50,091 nucleotides of DNA from Clostridiales bacterium (GTDB lineage: Bacteria > Bacillota > Clostridia > Saccharofermentanales > Saccharofermentanaceae): NCBI GenBank assembly GCA_017519205.1, contig JAFWSW010000130.1, positions 1 to 50,091 on the forward strand. Direction: 5' to 3'. Shown piece after piece: positions 16,758-26,097 of this stretch. Made by a program: the position numbers and the translations under genes. Numbering within the stretch: position 1 is the stretch's first letter; each line of letters opens with the position of its first letter. The notes beneath the pieces were generated by a model. It was not told the origin of the DNA. It worked only from the letters and a program-made list of their open reading frames with translations, and ran no database searches.

Positions 16758-16937
16758 TTACACTTCTTCGCAAGTAACAAGATGTGCTACTGTGCGAACC
16801 ATGCCGCGAATTGCTTCGTTGTCAGCCTTTTCAACAGACTGGCCGATCTTGTGGAGACCGAGAGCCTTAACTGTAGCAGCCTGGTTTTTCTTGGATTTGT
16901 TGGTGCTTCTCACCAATGTAATCTTCAAGTTTGCCAT
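16758..16937 (-). CDS. rpmD: 50S ribosomal protein uL30
   Basis: 59 residues read from the minus strand: [20 protein letters not shown], then [21 protein letters not shown] and [14 protein letters not shown]. Normal length for uL30. GGAGG precedes the ATG. It lies between rpsE and rplO as expected in the spc operon. Confidence 0.96.
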   Translation of the reverse strand: MANLKITLVRSTNKSKKNQAATVKALGLHKIGQSVEKADNEAIRGMVRTVAHLVTCEEV

Positions 16938-16952
16938 GTTAGCACACCTCCA

Positions 16953-17447
16953 TTACCTAATTTCTTCTGTAGACTTTCCGCGCAGGCGAGCAACCTCTTC
17001 CAGAGAACGCATGCTCTTCAAGCCTTCCATTGTTGCATTAACAACGTTGTTCGGGTTGTTTGTACCCAGGGACTTTGTACGGATATCCTTGATACCGCAA
17101 AGCTCACATACCGCACGGACCGGGCCGCCGGCGATGATACCTGTACCACTTGCAGCCGGCTTCATAACGATCTTACCTGCACCGAAAACACCAAATGCTT
17201 CGTGCGGGATCGTGTTGCCGTCCAGCGGAACGGAGATCATGTTCTTCTTGGCATCCTCGATGCCCTTTCTAATAGCGTCCGGGATTTCAGCAGCCTTGCC
17301 GAGACCCTTACCTACATGACCATTCTCGTCACCTACGATCACGAGGGCTGCGAAACGGAAATTTCTACCACCCTTAACCGTCTTGGAAACACGTCCGATA
17401 TGGATGACTTTTTCTTTTAATTCGGTTGAATTTGGTTCAAAACCCAT
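16953..17447 (-). CDS. rpsE: 30S ribosomal protein uS5
   Basis: 164 residues with the double-stranded RNA-binding-like N-terminal domain ([19 protein letters not shown]) and the C-terminal domain ([16 protein letters not shown]). uS5 affects decoding fidelity and has helicase-like contacts at the mRNA entry. GGAGGG lies before the ATG. Confidence 0.98.
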   Translation of the reverse strand: MGFEPNSTELKEKVIHIGRVSKTVKGGRNFRFAALVIVGDENGHVGKGLGKAAEIPDAIRKGIEDAKKNMISVPLDGNTIPHEAFGVFGAGKIVMKPAASGTGIIAGGPVRAVCELCGIKDIRTKSLGTNNPNNVVNATMEGLKSMRSLEEVARLRGKSTEEIR

Positions 17448-17463
17448 CTTGTTTCCCTCCTGA

Positions 17464-17832
17464 TTAGAATTTCAGACCAGCTTCACGAGCTGCTTCTGCC
17501 AAAGCTTCTACACGACCATGGAAGATGTAACCGCCTCTGTCGAACACAACTTCGTTGATGTTCGCAGCCAGAGCGCGCTCTGCAATCTTCTTACCAACTG
17601 CAGCAGCACCTTCCTTGTTGCTTCCGTTTTCGATAGAAGCTTTCACTTCTTTATCCAATGTGGAGGCACTTACCAGAGTCTTGCCAGCCTCATCGTCAAT
17701 GATCTGGGCATAGATGTTTGTGTTACTTCTGAAAACGCACAGACGCGGACGAGCAGCCGTACCGGAGATCTTGTTTCTTACACGGATGTGCTTTCTGCGG
17801 CGAATAGCGTTCTTGTCAATTTTATTAATCAT
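17464..17832 (-). CDS. rplR: 50S ribosomal protein uL18
   Basis: 122 residues: [20 protein letters not shown] at the N-terminus and [20 protein letters not shown] near the C-terminus. It joins 5S rRNA to the large subunit with uL5. AAGGGGTG precedes the ATG; 16 nt separate it from rpsE. Confidence 0.98.
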   Translation of the reverse strand: MINKIDKNAIRRRKHIRVRNKISGTAARPRLCVFRSNTNIYAQIIDDEAGKTLVSASTLDKEVKASIENGSNKEGAAAVGKKIAERALAANINEVVFDRGGYIFHGRVEALAEAAREAGLKF

Positions 17833-17845
17833 GCTTGTTCACCCC

Positions 17846-18388
17846 TTACTTCTTAGCGCCTGTCTTACCTTCCTTGATGCGGACATACTCACCAACATAT
17901 CTGATACCCTTGCCCTTATATGCATCCGGAAGTCTGAAGGAACGGATCTTAGCGGCGGTCTCGCCAACTAACTGCTTATCTGCACCCTTAACGATGATCT
18001 GGTTCTGTGCCGGTACATCAATAGTGATGCCAGCCGGCTCTTCCATCTCGATCGGGTGGGAGTAACCAAGGTTAAATACAACCTTCTTACCCTGCTTTGC
18101 GGCCTTGTAACCAACACCCTGGATCTCGAGTTCCTTCTTGAAACCTTCGGAACAACCGATGACCATGTTGTTGATCAGAGAACGTGTCAAACCATGAAGA
18201 GCCTTAACCTGCTTCTCATCGTTCGGTCTCTTAACCGTGATTACATTGTCGTTTACTTCTACGATGATGGACGGATGCACATTCAAAGAAAGTGTCGCGT
18301 CCTTGCCTTTTACAGTAATGGTCTGACCATCCTGCTTCACTTCGAGCCCTGCCGGGATCGTGATAGGCATGTTGCCAATTCTAGACAT
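17846..18388 (-). CDS. rplF: 50S ribosomal protein uL6
   Basis: 180 residues with the two repeated uL6 domains and the C-terminal signature [16 protein letters not shown]. It sits near the factor-binding site. GGAGG before the ATG. The 71-nt gap to rpsH holds two small hairpins (GGAACC-GGTTCC at 18417-18433 and one over the rpsH stop codon, 18447-18462). Confidence 0.98.
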   Translation of the reverse strand: MSRIGNMPITIPAGLEVKQDGQTITVKGKDATLSLNVHPSIIVEVNDNVITVKRPNDEKQVKALHGLTRSLINNMVIGCSEGFKKELEIQGVGYKAAKQGKKVVFNLGYSHPIEMEEPAGITIDVPAQNQIIVKGADKQLVGETAAKIRSFRLPDAYKGKGIRYVGEYVRIKEGKTGAKK

Positions 18389-18459
18389 ACAATCTTCCTC
18401 CTGCTCTTTAGATTGCGGAACCTAAGCGGTTCCATTTCAGAGTTATTAATGGTTTACCA

Positions 18460-18855
18460 TTACCAAACGTAAGCCATAACCTCGCCGCCAACGCCGAGCT
18501 TTCTGGCTGCCTTATCAGTCATAACGCCCTTGGATGTAGAGATGATAGCGATACCGAGACCACCGAGAACCTTCGGGAGATTCTCTTTGTCCGCATAAAC
18601 ACGGAGACCCGGCTTGGAAATTCTCTGGATACCGGAAATAACGTGCTTCTTAGCAGCATATTTCAGAGTGATCTTGATCATTCCCTGCTTGTCATCTTCA
18701 ATCGTCTCGAAAGAAGCGATATAACCTTCGTCTACTAAAATCTGTGCGATAGCCTTCTTCAAGTTGGAAGCAGGAACCATAACTGTCGGATGACCGGCTG
18801 TGCCTGCATTACGGATTCTTGTCAGCATATCTGCAATTGCATCTGTAATCTGCAT
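18460..18855 (-). CDS. rpsH: 30S ribosomal protein uS8
   Basis: 131 residues: [20 protein letters not shown] at the N-terminus and the C-terminal [20 protein letters not shown] primary 16S rRNA binder; in enterobacteria it represses the spc operon by binding rplE mRNA, which is not established here. GGAGG precedes the ATG. Confidence 0.98.
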   Translation of the reverse strand: MQITDAIADMLTRIRNAGTAGHPTVMVPASNLKKAIAQILVDEGYIASFETIEDDKQGMIKITLKYAAKKHVISGIQRISKPGLRVYADKENLPKVLGGLGIAIISTSKGVMTDKAARKLGVGGEVMAYVW

Positions 18856-18883
18856 AAATCTTTCCTCCTTATCTTGCTATCGG

Positions 18884-19069
18884 TTACCAGCTTGCCTTAC
18901 GAACACCCGGGATCTGGCCCTTGTAAGCCAGGTCACGGAAGCACAGACGGCAGATACCATACTTACGGATATAAGCGTGAGGTCTACCACAGAGCTTGCA
19001 ACGGTTGTGCTGCTGTACCTTGAACTTCGGAGCACGCTGTGCCTTGAGTTTCATTGAAGTCTTAGCCAT
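18884..19069 (-). CDS. rpsN: 30S ribosomal protein uS14, zinc type
   Basis: 61 residues, the short zinc-binding form with Cys24, Cys27, Cys40 and Cys43 (CKLC...CRLC) and the C-terminal [11 protein letters not shown]. The longer zinc-free paralogue used under zinc starvation is not in this window. Located between rplE and rpsH. Confidence 0.98.
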   Translation of the reverse strand: MAKTSMKLKAQRAPKFKVQQHNRCKLCGRPHAYIRKYGICRLCFRDLAYKGQIPGVRKASW

Positions 19070-19087
19070 ATTACTTATATCCTCCTA

Positions 19088-19627
19088 TTACTTTCTGAAC
19101 GGCATTCCGATACCGGAAAGCAGAGATCTTGCTTCCTCATCTGTCTTAGCCGTTGTTACGATGATGATATCCATACCACGGACCTTATCGATCTTATCGA
19201 ATTCGATTTCAGGGAACATGAGCTGCTCCTTGATGCCCATTGCGTAGTTACCATGACCATCGAAAGAGTTCGGATTGATACCACGGAAGTCACGAACACG
19301 CGGGAGAGAGATGCTGATCAACTTATCGAGGAAGTTGTACATATTCTCGCCACGGAGTGTAACCTTGCAGCCGATCTTCATGCCTTCTCTGAGCTTAAAA
19401 GCCGCAACGGACTTTGTAGCAACAGTAGCGATCGGCTTCTGTCCGCAGATGATACCCATGTCACGCATAGCGTTCTCGAGAGCCATCGGGTTATCCTTGA
19501 CTTCGCCAACACCCATATTCAGAACGATCTTCTCGATCTTCGGGATCTGCATGACAGACTTATACTTGAATTCTTCCTGCAAAGCAGGCGCAACTTCATT
19601 TACATACTTGTCCTTAAGTCTAGACAT
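19088..19627 (-). CDS. rplE: 50S ribosomal protein uL5
   Basis: 179 residues with the family segments [27 protein letters not shown] and [18 protein letters not shown]. It binds 5S rRNA and contacts P-site tRNA. It starts 4 nt after the rplX stop codon, with GGAG before the ATG. Confidence 0.98.
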   Translation of the reverse strand: MSRLKDKYVNEVAPALQEEFKYKSVMQIPKIEKIVLNMGVGEVKDNPMALENAMRDMGIICGQKPIATVATKSVAAFKLREGMKIGCKVTLRGENMYNFLDKLISISLPRVRDFRGINPNSFDGHGNYAMGIKEQLMFPEIEFDKIDKVRGMDIIIVTTAKTDEEARSLLSGIGMPFRK

Positions 19628-19631
19628 TTAA

Positions 19632-19979
19632 TTACTCCTCCTTTGCCTTCTTGATCTGGTCGATATCAGCACCGCACTTCTTGCATACGCGGAACTTGGA
19701 ACCATCTTCAGCAACTCTCTTACCAACACGGGTAGCCTTGCCGCACTTCGGGCAAACCAGCATTACGTTGGAAGCATCGATGGATCCTTCCTTCTCGATG
19801 ATGCCGGCCGGCTTCGTCTGGCTCATAGCCTTCTGATGCTTCTTGACCATGTTTACACCGGAAACGATTACTCTACCGGACTTCGGTTCAGTCTTAAGAA
19901 CCTGACCCTGGGATCCGGCGTCCTTACCGGAGATAACAACGACTTTATCGTCCTTTTTAACGTGAATCTTGCTAGCCAT
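19632..19979 (-). CDS. rplX: 50S ribosomal protein uL24
   Basis: 115 residues: KOW motif at the N-terminus (DDKVVVISGKDAGSQGQVL) and two CxxC pairs near the C-terminus (CPKC, CKKC) that could hold zinc. It starts 50S assembly by binding the 5' part of 23S rRNA. GGAGG precedes the ATG. Confidence 0.97.
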   Translation of the reverse strand: MASKIHVKKDDKVVVISGKDAGSQGQVLKTEPKSGRVIVSGVNMVKKHQKAMSQTKPAGIIEKEGSIDASNVMLVCPKCGKATRVGKRVAEDGSKFRVCKKCGADIDQIKKAKEE

Positions 19980-19991
19980 TCTCTATCCTCC

Positions 19992-20360
19992 TTACAGAAC
20001 TTCCGGAGCGAGAGACAGGATCTTCATGTAATCCTTGTCACGGAGCTCTCTTGCGATAGGCCCAAAGATACGGGTTCCACGCGGGTTCTTGTCTTCCTTA
20101 ATGATAACGGCAGCATTCTCGTCGAACTTGATGTAAGAACCGTCAGCTCTTCGTACGCCCTTCTTGGTACGTACAACAACTGCACGGACAACATCGCCCT
20201 TCTTAACCACACCACCAGGAGTAGCAGTCTTAACAGAGCAGACGATGACATCACCGATATTCGCATACTTACGCCAGGAACCGCCAAGCACTTTGATGCA
20301 AGCGAGTTCTTTTGCGCCAGTATTATCCGCAGATCTTAATCTGGATTCTACTTGAATCAT
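19992..20360 (-). CDS. rplN: 50S ribosomal protein uL14
   Basis: 122 residues, the standard length: [20 protein letters not shown] and [20 protein letters not shown]. It forms an intersubunit bridge. GGAGG before the ATG; 12 nt to rplX. Confidence 0.98.
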   Translation of the reverse strand: MIQVESRLRSADNTGAKELACIKVLGGSWRKYANIGDVIVCSVKTATPGGVVKKGDVVRAVVVRTKKGVRRADGSYIKFDENAAVIIKEDKNPRGTRIFGPIARELRDKDYMKILSLAPEVL

Positions 20361-20394
20361 GTTGATTTCCTCCTTTACGTAATTCCCTTACGTA

Positions 20395-20652
20395 TTACTT
20401 CGCCTTCTCAATAATCTCGACCAGTCTCCAACGCTTGTCCTTAGACAGCGGGCGGGTCTCCATTACCTTAACCTTATCGCCGATGCCACACTTGTTCTCT
20501 TCGTCATGAGCCTTCAGCTTATAGGTTCTCTTCATGATCTTGCCATAAAGCGGATGCTTTACGTGCTCAACAACCGATACAACGATTGTCTTATCCATCT
20601 TGTCGGAACTTACGATACCGACACGTGTCTTTCTGAGGTTACGATCGCTCAT
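20395..20652 (-). CDS. rpsQ: 30S ribosomal protein uS17
   Basis: 85 residues starting [20 protein letters not shown], an OB fold that binds 16S rRNA. The start at 20652 is chosen because GGGAG lies 8 nt upstream and gives the normal length; a start at 20670, overlapping the rpmC stop, would add six residues and has a weaker site. Confidence 0.95.
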   Translation of the reverse strand: MSDRNLRKTRVGIVSSDKMDKTIVVSVVEHVKHPLYGKIMKRTYKLKAHDEENKCGIGDKVKVMETRPLSKDKRWRLVEIIEKAK

Positions 20653-20669
20653 TGCACTATCTCCCTTCA

Positions 20670-20867
20670 TTAATTAGCCTTAAGCTCGATCTCACGGAGA
20701 ATCGTGTTGACACGAGCGATGTCGCGCTTTACAGCACCCAGGCGCTGCGGATTCTCGAGCTGGTTGGTCGCATGCTGGAAACGAAGCTTGAAGAGTTCAT
20801 CCTTCAATGCAACCAGTTCCTGCTGAAGTTCTTCAGTGGACTTCGAACGCAATTCTTTAGCTGTCAT
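20670..20867 (-). CDS. rpmC: 50S ribosomal protein uL29
   Basis: 65 residues beginning [20 protein letters not shown], a two-helix protein at the exit tunnel that contacts trigger factor and SRP. The start at 20867 follows GGAGG; it lies one base after the rplP stop codon. Confidence 0.96.
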   Translation of the reverse strand: MTAKELRSKSTEELQQELVALKDELFKLRFQHATNQLENPQRLGAVKRDIARVNTILREIELKAN

Positions 20868-20868
20868 G

Positions 20869-21288
20869 TCAAGATACCTCCTCTTCCTTCTTGATGAACT
20901 TCGTCTTGCAAGGGAGCTTATGTCCGGCAAGACGCATTGCCTCACGAGCTACTTCTTCGGATACACCGGAGATCTCAAAGAGAACTCTGCCCGGCTTAAC
21001 TACTGCTACCCAGTACTCCGGAGAACCTTTACCGGAACCCATTCGAGCTTCGGCCGGATGCTTTGTGATCGGCTTGTCCGGGAAGATCTTGATCCAGACC
21101 TTACCGCCTCTCTTAACGTAACGGTTGATAGCGATACGGGCTGCTTCGATCTGGTTGGAAGCGATCCAGCACGGCTCTGTGGAGTACATACCGTATTCAC
21201 CGTAAGCAACAAAGTTACCTCTTGTGGCCTTACCTGTGAGACGGCCGCGCTGCTGCTTTCTGTGCTTTACTCTCTTAGGAAGTAACAT
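20869..21288 (-). CDS. rplP: 50S ribosomal protein uL16
   Basis: 139 residues: [20 protein letters not shown] and the loop [19 protein letters not shown] near the peptidyl-transferase centre. Its ATG overlaps the rpsC stop by one base (TAATG) and its ribosome site AAGGAGG lies inside the last rpsC codons. Confidence 0.98.
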   Translation of the reverse strand: MLLPKRVKHRKQQRGRLTGKATRGNFVAYGEYGMYSTEPCWIASNQIEAARIAINRYVKRGGKVWIKIFPDKPITKHPAEARMGSGKGSPEYWVAVVKPGRVLFEISGVSEEVAREAMRLAGHKLPCKTKFIKKEEEVS

Positions 21289-21959
21289 TACGCTTCGCCT
21301 CCTTCCACAACCTTAACAGTCTTCTTAGCTGTCAGGATCTCACCACGATAGATCCATACCTTAACACCGATACGGCCATACTGTGTGTTTGCCTCAGCAA
21401 AACCGTAGTCGATATCCGCACGCAGTGTCTGCAGCGGGATAGTACCCTCGTGATATGTCTCGGAACGTGCGATTTCAGCGCCGCCCAGACGACCTGCGCA
21501 GCAGGTCTTGATGCCCTTCGCACCGGACTTCATGGTACGGGACATTGCCATCTTCATGGCACGACGGAAAGAAACACGTCTCTCAAGCTGGGATGCGATG
21601 GACTCAGCAACGAGCTGAGCGTTTGCATCAACGTTCTTGATCTCACGAACATCTACGAAGAAGTTCTTCTTAAACTTCTTCTGGAGCTTCTTCTTGAAAT
21701 CCTCGATACCAGCGCCCTGACGGCCGATGATGATACCCGGCTTAGCAGCGTTGATGATGATGGAAGTCTTGTCTGCACCCTTACGCTCGATCTCGATGTT
21801 CGAAACGCCTGCAGCGAAGCACTCTTTCTTTACAAAATCACGGATTTGCTTGTCCTCAACGAGGAAATCGCTGAATGTCTTCTTGTCGGCATACCAACGT
21901 GTGTCCCACTCTTTGATGACACCGACACGCAATCCATGGGGATTAACCTTCTGGCCCAT
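21288..21959 (-). CDS. rpsC: 30S ribosomal protein uS3
   Basis: 223 residues with the KH domain ([20 protein letters not shown]) and the C-terminal S3 domain ([20 protein letters not shown]). It lines the mRNA entry channel. GGAGG before the ATG. Confidence 0.98.
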   Translation of the reverse strand: MGQKVNPHGLRVGVIKEWDTRWYADKKTFSDFLVEDKQIRDFVKKECFAAGVSNIEIERKGADKTSIIINAAKPGIIIGRQGAGIEDFKKKLQKKFKKNFFVDVREIKNVDANAQLVAESIASQLERRVSFRRAMKMAMSRTMKSGAKGIKTCCAGRLGGAEIARSETYHEGTIPLQTLRADIDYGFAEANTQYGRIGVKVWIYRGEILTAKKTVKVVEGGEA

Positions 21960-21972
21960 TCTTTATTCCTCC

Positions 21973-22449
21973 TTATACTCTTTCTTTGAGAACAACAGTT
22001 ACGTGACTTGTTCTCTTGTTGATTCTAGATGCAGATCCTCTTGCTCTCGGAATGAAACGCTTCAGGATCGGACCCTGGCTGGAATATGCATCTGCTACAT
22101 ACAGGCTGGATCTGGAAAGACCGTTGTTGTTAACAGCGTTAGCCTCAGCGGACTTAACAGCCTTCTTCAGTACCGGAGATGCTGCCTTCGGTGTGTAGTC
22201 CAGGATAGCATATGCCTCGTCGAGATCCTTACCCTTGATCAGGTCAGCAACGACCTTAACCTTACGGGGTGTGATGCGGACATACTTAGCAACTGCCTTA
22301 CCCTGATCTTTGCCGATACCAAGGAGCTTCTTCTGCTTCTTAGTAAGAACCGGCTTCTTCGCGTTCTTCTTCTGCTGCTTACCGTAAGCTTCGAGGATTT
22401 CATCGCGATTCGATTCGATATAGTCTTTAGTCATCTTAACTTTTTCCAC
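21973..22449 (-). CDS. rplV: 50S ribosomal protein uL22 with N-terminal extension
   Basis: 158 residues; the uL22 core (from GKAVAKYVRITPRKVK, ~50 on) is of usual size, ending with the tunnel hairpin ILKRFIPRARGSASRINKRT. The first ~49 residues form an extra lysine-rich arm. The start codon is GTG at 22447-22449 with GGGAGG 8 nt upstream; an ATG five codons later is too far from that site. Confidence 0.95.
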   Translation of the reverse strand: MEKVKMTKDYIESNRDEILEAYGKQQKKNAKKPVLTKKQKKLLGIGKDQGKAVAKYVRITPRKVKVVADLIKGKDLDEAYAILDYTPKAASPVLKKAVKSAEANAVNNNGLSRSSLYVADAYSSQGPILKRFIPRARGSASRINKRTSHVTVVLKERV

Positions 22450-22478
22450 TATTTTTTCCTCCCTTCAAAGCTTACCGA

Positions 22479-22757
22479 TTATTTACCACCGGAAGATTTC
22501 TCTCCGGCATGGCCTCTGAATGTTCTCGTCGGAGCGAACTCACCCAGCTTATGGCCGATCATTTCCTCGACTACATAAACCGGAACATGTCTTCTGCCGT
22601 CATAAACAGCGATCGTGTGTCCGACCATTTCCGGATAGATCGTCGAAGCGCGAGACCAAGTCTGTACAACCTTTTTCTCATTCGCTGCGTTCATCGCATT
22701 GATTTTCTTCATCAGGGCATCTTGTACAAAATAACCCTTTTTGGTTGATCTACTCAT
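22479..22757 (-). CDS. rpsS: 30S ribosomal protein uS19
   Basis: 92 residues: [20 protein letters not shown] and [20 protein letters not shown]. It sits in the head of the small subunit. GGGAGG precedes the ATG; 18 nt after rplB. Confidence 0.98.
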   Translation of the reverse strand: MSRSTKKGYFVQDALMKKINAMNAANEKKVVQTWSRASTIYPEMVGHTIAVYDGRRHVPVYVVEEMIGHKLGEFAPTRTFRGHAGEKSSGGK

Positions 22758-22775
22758 TTTGGTTCCTCCCTTCGC

Positions 22776-23603
22776 TTACTTTCTACCCTTAACAATGTAC
22801 TTGTTAGACTGCTTCTTCTTGTTTCTGGTCTTCTTACCAAGTGTCGGAACACCCCAAGGTGTAACAGGACCCGGAAGACCGATCGGAGACTTACCTTCAC
22901 CACCACCGTGCGGGTGATCGTTCGGGTTCATAACGACACCACGGACTGCAGGTCTTACGCCCATGTGACGATGACGTCCTGCCTTACCGATGGATACGTT
23001 CTCATGCTCGTTGTTACCAACAACACCGACGGTTGCACGGCACTTAACAGAAACCATACGAACCTCGCCGGACGGGAGACGGATCTGAGCGAACTCGCCT
23101 TCCTTAGCCATCAGCTGAGCGCCTGCACCAGCGGTACGAACCATCTGTGCGCCCTTGCCCGGCTTCATCTCGATATTGTGGATCATAGTACCAACCGGGA
23201 TGTTTACGATCGGGAGAGCGTTACCTGTTACGATATCAGCCTCTGCACCGGAAACAACCTTGTCACCTACGTTCAGGCCCTGCGGAGCCAGGATGTAGGA
23301 CTTCGCACCATCTGCATACTGCAGAAGAGCGATAAATGCTGTACGGTTCGGATCGTACTCAAGTGCAACTACTGTTGCCGGGATACCATCTTTTGTTCTC
23401 TTCCAGTCAATGACACGGATCTTACGACGGTTGCCGCCACCGATGTGACGAACTGTGATGCGACCGTAAGAGTTGCGTCCGCCTGAATTACTGCCGGAGA
23501 CCAACAGACTCTTCTCGGGCTTCTTCTTCGTCAGGGAAGAATAGTCCGCAACAGTCATGTTACGTCTTGCAGGAGAAGTTGGATTAAAAGTCTTTACTGC
23601 CAT
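22776..23603 (-). CDS. rplB: 50S ribosomal protein uL2
   Basis: 275 residues, standard size, with the conserved C-terminal [20 protein letters not shown] containing the histidine important near the peptidyl-transferase centre, and the basic tail [20 protein letters not shown] before the ATG. Confidence 0.98.
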   Translation of the reverse strand: MAVKTFNPTSPARRNMTVADYSSLTKKKPEKSLLVSGSNSGGRNSYGRITVRHIGGGNRRKIRVIDWKRTKDGIPATVVALEYDPNRTAFIALLQYADGAKSYILAPQGLNVGDKVVSGAEADIVTGNALPIVNIPVGTMIHNIEMKPGKGAQMVRTAGAGAQLMAKEGEFAQIRLPSGEVRMVSVKCRATVGVVGNNEHENVSIGKAGRHRHMGVRPAVRGVVMNPNDHPHGGGEGKSPIGLPGPVTPWGVPTLGKKTRNKKKQSNKYIVKGRK

Positions 23604-23630
23604 TCTCTCTTCACTCCTTTTCCATCAGGC

Positions 23631-23987
23631 TCACTGGCCGATTCCAAATTCTTCAATAGCTGTCTTATACTTCTTATCGGACTTAGCAGTCTTGCCGCCC
23701 TTACCAAGATAAGACACGTCCTTAGCTTCCATATCGATTGTTACAACAGCCTTCTTGAAAGAAGCGGTTGTACCCTCAACATAGCGCTGTCTCTTCTTCT
23801 TTCCATCGTAGTTAACTGTGTTGACAGAAACTACCTTGACTTCGAACAGCTGCTCAACAGCCTTTCTAACGTCTGTCTTTGTTGCATCCTTTGCAACCTG
23901 GAAAGTATATTTGCCGAGTGCTGCATCATAAGAGCTCTTCTCTGTGATGATCGGCTTAATGATGATGTCCTGCGGTGCCTTGCTCAT
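23631..23987 (-). CDS. rplW: 50S ribosomal protein uL23
   Basis: 118 residues, about 20 longer than typical owing to the C-terminal tail (GKGGKTAKSDKKYKTAIEEF). Core: IIKPIITEKSSYDAALGKYT and KVVSVNTVNYDGKKKR. It is the ribosome-exit docking site for trigger factor and SRP. Overlaps the rplD stop by 4 nt (ATGA). Confidence 0.97.
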   Translation of the reverse strand: MSKAPQDIIIKPIITEKSSYDAALGKYTFQVAKDATKTDVRKAVEQLFEVKVVSVNTVNYDGKKKRQRYVEGTTASFKKAVVTIDMEAKDVSYLGKGGKTAKSDKKYKTAIEEFGIGQ

Positions 23988-24607
23988 ACATACACCTCCA
24001 TGATCTTCTCTGCAGCTTCCTTAGTCATGATAAAGGAATCATACTTAAGGATGTCGAATACGTTGATCGTATTGACGAAAGCTGTCTTAACTGTCGGAAG
24101 ATTTCTAGAAGCCTTCTCAACGTTCTCATTCTTACCGCCGAGTACGACGAGAGCAGAATCAGCAACCTTGATTGCCTTCATGAACTCAACCATGTTCTTG
24201 GTCTTCATTGTGTCGAAGTCGAGTGCATCTACAACAACGATCTTGCTGTCAGCCATCTTGGAAGAGAAAGCAGACTTCATAGCCAGACGTCTGATCTTCT
24301 TCGGAACAGTGTAGCTGTAAGATCTCGGCTTAGGCCCAAAGATGATGCCGCCGCCAACATACTGAGCAGAACGTGTAGAACCGTGACGAGCACGACCTGT
24401 ACCCTTCTGACGATACGGACGCTTACCGCCGCCACGAACTTCGCTTCTTGTTTTTGTGGAATGTGTGCCCTGACGACGGTTTGCGAGAATGTTCAGAACA
24501 ACTGTGCGCATAGCAGCAGCGTTCGGCTCAATACCGAAGATATCGTCAGAAAGATCCATCGATCCGACAACGGCTCCACTAAGATTCAAAATATCAATTT
24601 TAGCCAT
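23984..24607 (-). CDS. rplD: 50S ribosomal protein uL4
   Basis: 207 residues, with the extended tunnel loop KTRSEVRGGGKRPYRQKGTG and GRARHGSTRSAQYVGGGIIF. In gamma-proteobacteria uL4 represses the S10 operon; whether that occurs here is unknown. AAGGAGG precedes the ATG. Confidence 0.98.
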   Translation of the reverse strand: MAKIDILNLSGAVVGSMDLSDDIFGIEPNAAAMRTVVLNILANRRQGTHSTKTRSEVRGGGKRPYRQKGTGRARHGSTRSAQYVGGGIIFGPKPRSYSYTVPKKIRRLAMKSAFSSKMADSKIVVVDALDFDTMKTKNMVEFMKAIKVADSALVVLGGKNENVEKASRNLPTVKTAFVNTINVFDILKYDSFIMTKEAAEKIMEVYV

Positions 24608-24632
24608 TTCTTAGTTCCTCCTTGTCGTCGAA

Positions 24633-25262
24633 TTACTTAGCCTTTACGGACGATGTGATTGTAACAATACCGCCCTTAGGACCCGGAACCGCGCCCTTAA
24701 GAACGAGGATTCCTCTCTCGCCGTCAACACTGACGACCGTCAGATTCTGTACTGTGCAGTTAACTGCGCCCATGTGACCAGGCATCTTCTTACCCGGGAG
24801 AACACGAGCCGGTGTGGAGTTAGCACCCATGGAACCAACACGTCTGTGGTACATGGAACCGTGTCCGTCCGGACCACCCTTCTGACCATGACGCTTGATG
24901 TTACCCTGGTAACCCTTACCCTTGGATACACCGGATACATCTACATGATCGCCAACAGCGAGCATATCGGAGACCTTGATCTCCTGTCCGAGTGTGTAAT
25001 CCTCTTCTGTCTTAAACTCACGGATAGTACGCTTAACGCTTACCTCAGCCTTTGCGAACTGTCCCTTGTCCGGCTTGTTTACAAGCTTCTCGCGAATGTC
25101 GCCTGTTGCGACCTTCACAGCCTTGTAGCCGTCTTTTTCTACCGTCTTATTCTGAATAACAAACATAGGATTGCATTCAATAACGGTTGCCGGTACTGCC
25201 AGACCGCTCTCATCGAAGAGCTGTGTCATTCCGGCTTTTTTGCCAAGTACGAACTTTGTCAT
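24633..25262 (-). CDS. rplC: 50S ribosomal protein uL3
   Basis: 209 residues: LGKKAGMTQLFDESGLAVPA at the N-terminus and the loop GGPDGHGSMYHRRVGSMGAN that reaches the catalytic centre. AGGAGG before the ATG. The 109-nt gap upstream to rpsJ is unusually long for this cluster and holds two hairpins. Confidence 0.98.
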   Translation of the reverse strand: MTKFVLGKKAGMTQLFDESGLAVPATVIECNPMFVIQNKTVEKDGYKAVKVATGDIREKLVNKPDKGQFAKAEVSVKRTIREFKTEEDYTLGQEIKVSDMLAVGDHVDVSGVSKGKGYQGNIKRHGQKGGPDGHGSMYHRRVGSMGANSTPARVLPGKKMPGHMGAVNCTVQNLTVVSVDGERGILVLKGAVPGPKGGIVTITSSVKAK

Positions 25263-25290
25263 TTCTTTCTTCCTCCTGTTTAGGTTATTG

Positions 25291-25362
25291 GTTCGCGTTT
25301 TGTTTTAGTCCGCGAACATGACCTCCGCATATCCTGCCGCTTGGACGACCGGCAGAACGCGG
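25291..25362 (-). other. Two hairpins in the rpsJ-rplC gap
   Basis: GTTCGCG (25291-25297) pairs with CGCGAAC (25311-25317). Further upstream in the message CCGC/GCGG (25325-25328, 25359-25362) and CTGCCG/CGGCAG (25334-25339, 25350-25355) form a second, two-part hairpin. Neither is followed by a T-run on the minus strand. They may control rplC translation or message processing. Confidence 0.55.
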
Positions 25363-25371
25363 AAAAAGCCA

Positions 25372-25683
25372 TTAGGCCTTGAGCTCAATGCTCACACCTG
25401 CTGGCATGTCAAGCTTTGTCAGTGCGTCGATCGTCTTCTGGTTCGGTGCGAAGATGTCGATAAGACGCTTATGTGTACGGAGCTCAAACTGCTCACGGGA
25501 ATCCTTATACTTATGAGGAGAACGCAGGATCGTTGTGATCTCTTTCTCTGTCGGGAGCGGGATCGGGCCGGAGAAGCTTGCGCCTGTTCTGGTGACCGTC
25601 TCGACGATACGTGCTGCGCTCTGGTCAAGGAGCTCGTGATCGTAAGCTTTGAGCTTGATTCTGATCTTCTGGTTTGCTGCCAT
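25372..25683 (-). CDS. rpsJ: 30S ribosomal protein uS10
   Basis: 103 residues from [20 protein letters not shown], the normal start; an open frame continues upstream to 25824 but has no homology to uS10 and lacks a ribosome site, while GGAGG precedes 25683. The C-terminal [20 protein letters not shown] is conserved. First gene of the S10 operon. Confidence 0.97.
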   Translation of the reverse strand: MAANQKIRIKLKAYDHELLDQSAARIVETVTRTGASFSGPIPLPTEKEITTILRSPHKYKDSREQFELRTHKRLIDIFAPNQKTIDALTKLDMPAGVSIELKA

Positions 25684-25957
25684 TTTGTGTTCCTCCAAAT
25701 TCTTTGCTGTTGTTTTTTTCTTCACCCTATCCAGCGTTTCTTCTGATCCCATCATAAAACCCAGGAGACCAGTTACCGCCTCATGCGGCACTTTGGGCCT
25801 GGGCATGTGTTCTTCAAAACACACGCTGTACGTCCGGGTTCCTCGCCGAAGATCTATGCCTTCGACTGCTCCGCCTAAGTTACCCGCTCTCTAAAGCACA
25901 GCCCGCTTTATCCTGCGGCAATCTCAAGCATCAACGCTACGCGCATAAAGTCGCGCA
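25684..25957 (-). promoter_or_regulatory. Long structured leader of the S10 operon
   Basis: About 275 nt lie between the predicted transcription start and the rpsJ ATG. On the minus strand CCCAGG (25798-25803) pairs with CCTGGG (25760-25765), enclosing CCGC-ATGAG-GCGG, and is followed by TTTTAT: an attenuator-like terminator. Just upstream CGTGTGTT and AACACATG form another hairpin around TTGAAG. The layout suggests regulated read-through, for example by an r-protein. Confidence 0.5.
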
Positions 25958-25963
25958 CGAAGA

Positions 25964-25992
25964 ATTATACAGCGCATATCAAGTGATTGCAA
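25964..25992 (-). promoter_or_regulatory. S10 operon promoter
   Basis: TTGCAA (25987-25992), 17-nt spacer, TATAAT (25964-25969) on the minus strand, with A/T tracts upstream that may act as an UP element and a GC-rich start region downstream (CGTGCGCG). This is the strongest candidate for driving rpsJ and the genes behind it. Confidence 0.88.
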
Positions 25993-26030
25993 GCACTATT
26001 TTCAAAAAATGTGAATTTTTTACTGTAAAA

Positions 26031-26085
26031 AGGACTTTTCCGAGGATGCGCGCCTGAAAACAGGCATATTTACGGCATTTCGGAA
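26031..26085 (-). terminator. Possible terminator behind hslO
   Basis: TTCCGA and TCGGAA (26038-26043, 26080-26085) enclose a GCCTG-TTTT-CAGGC hairpin (26052-26065); AAAGTCCTTTTT follows on the minus strand. The T-run is displaced by a few bases, so termination may be weak. Confidence 0.4.
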
Positions 26086-26097
26086 GTTGCCCTTTTC

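Noticed and set aside
25684-25824. In-frame N-terminal extension of uS10
   Set aside because: The extension overlaps the leader hairpins, has no ribosome site, and uS10 homologues start at 25683.
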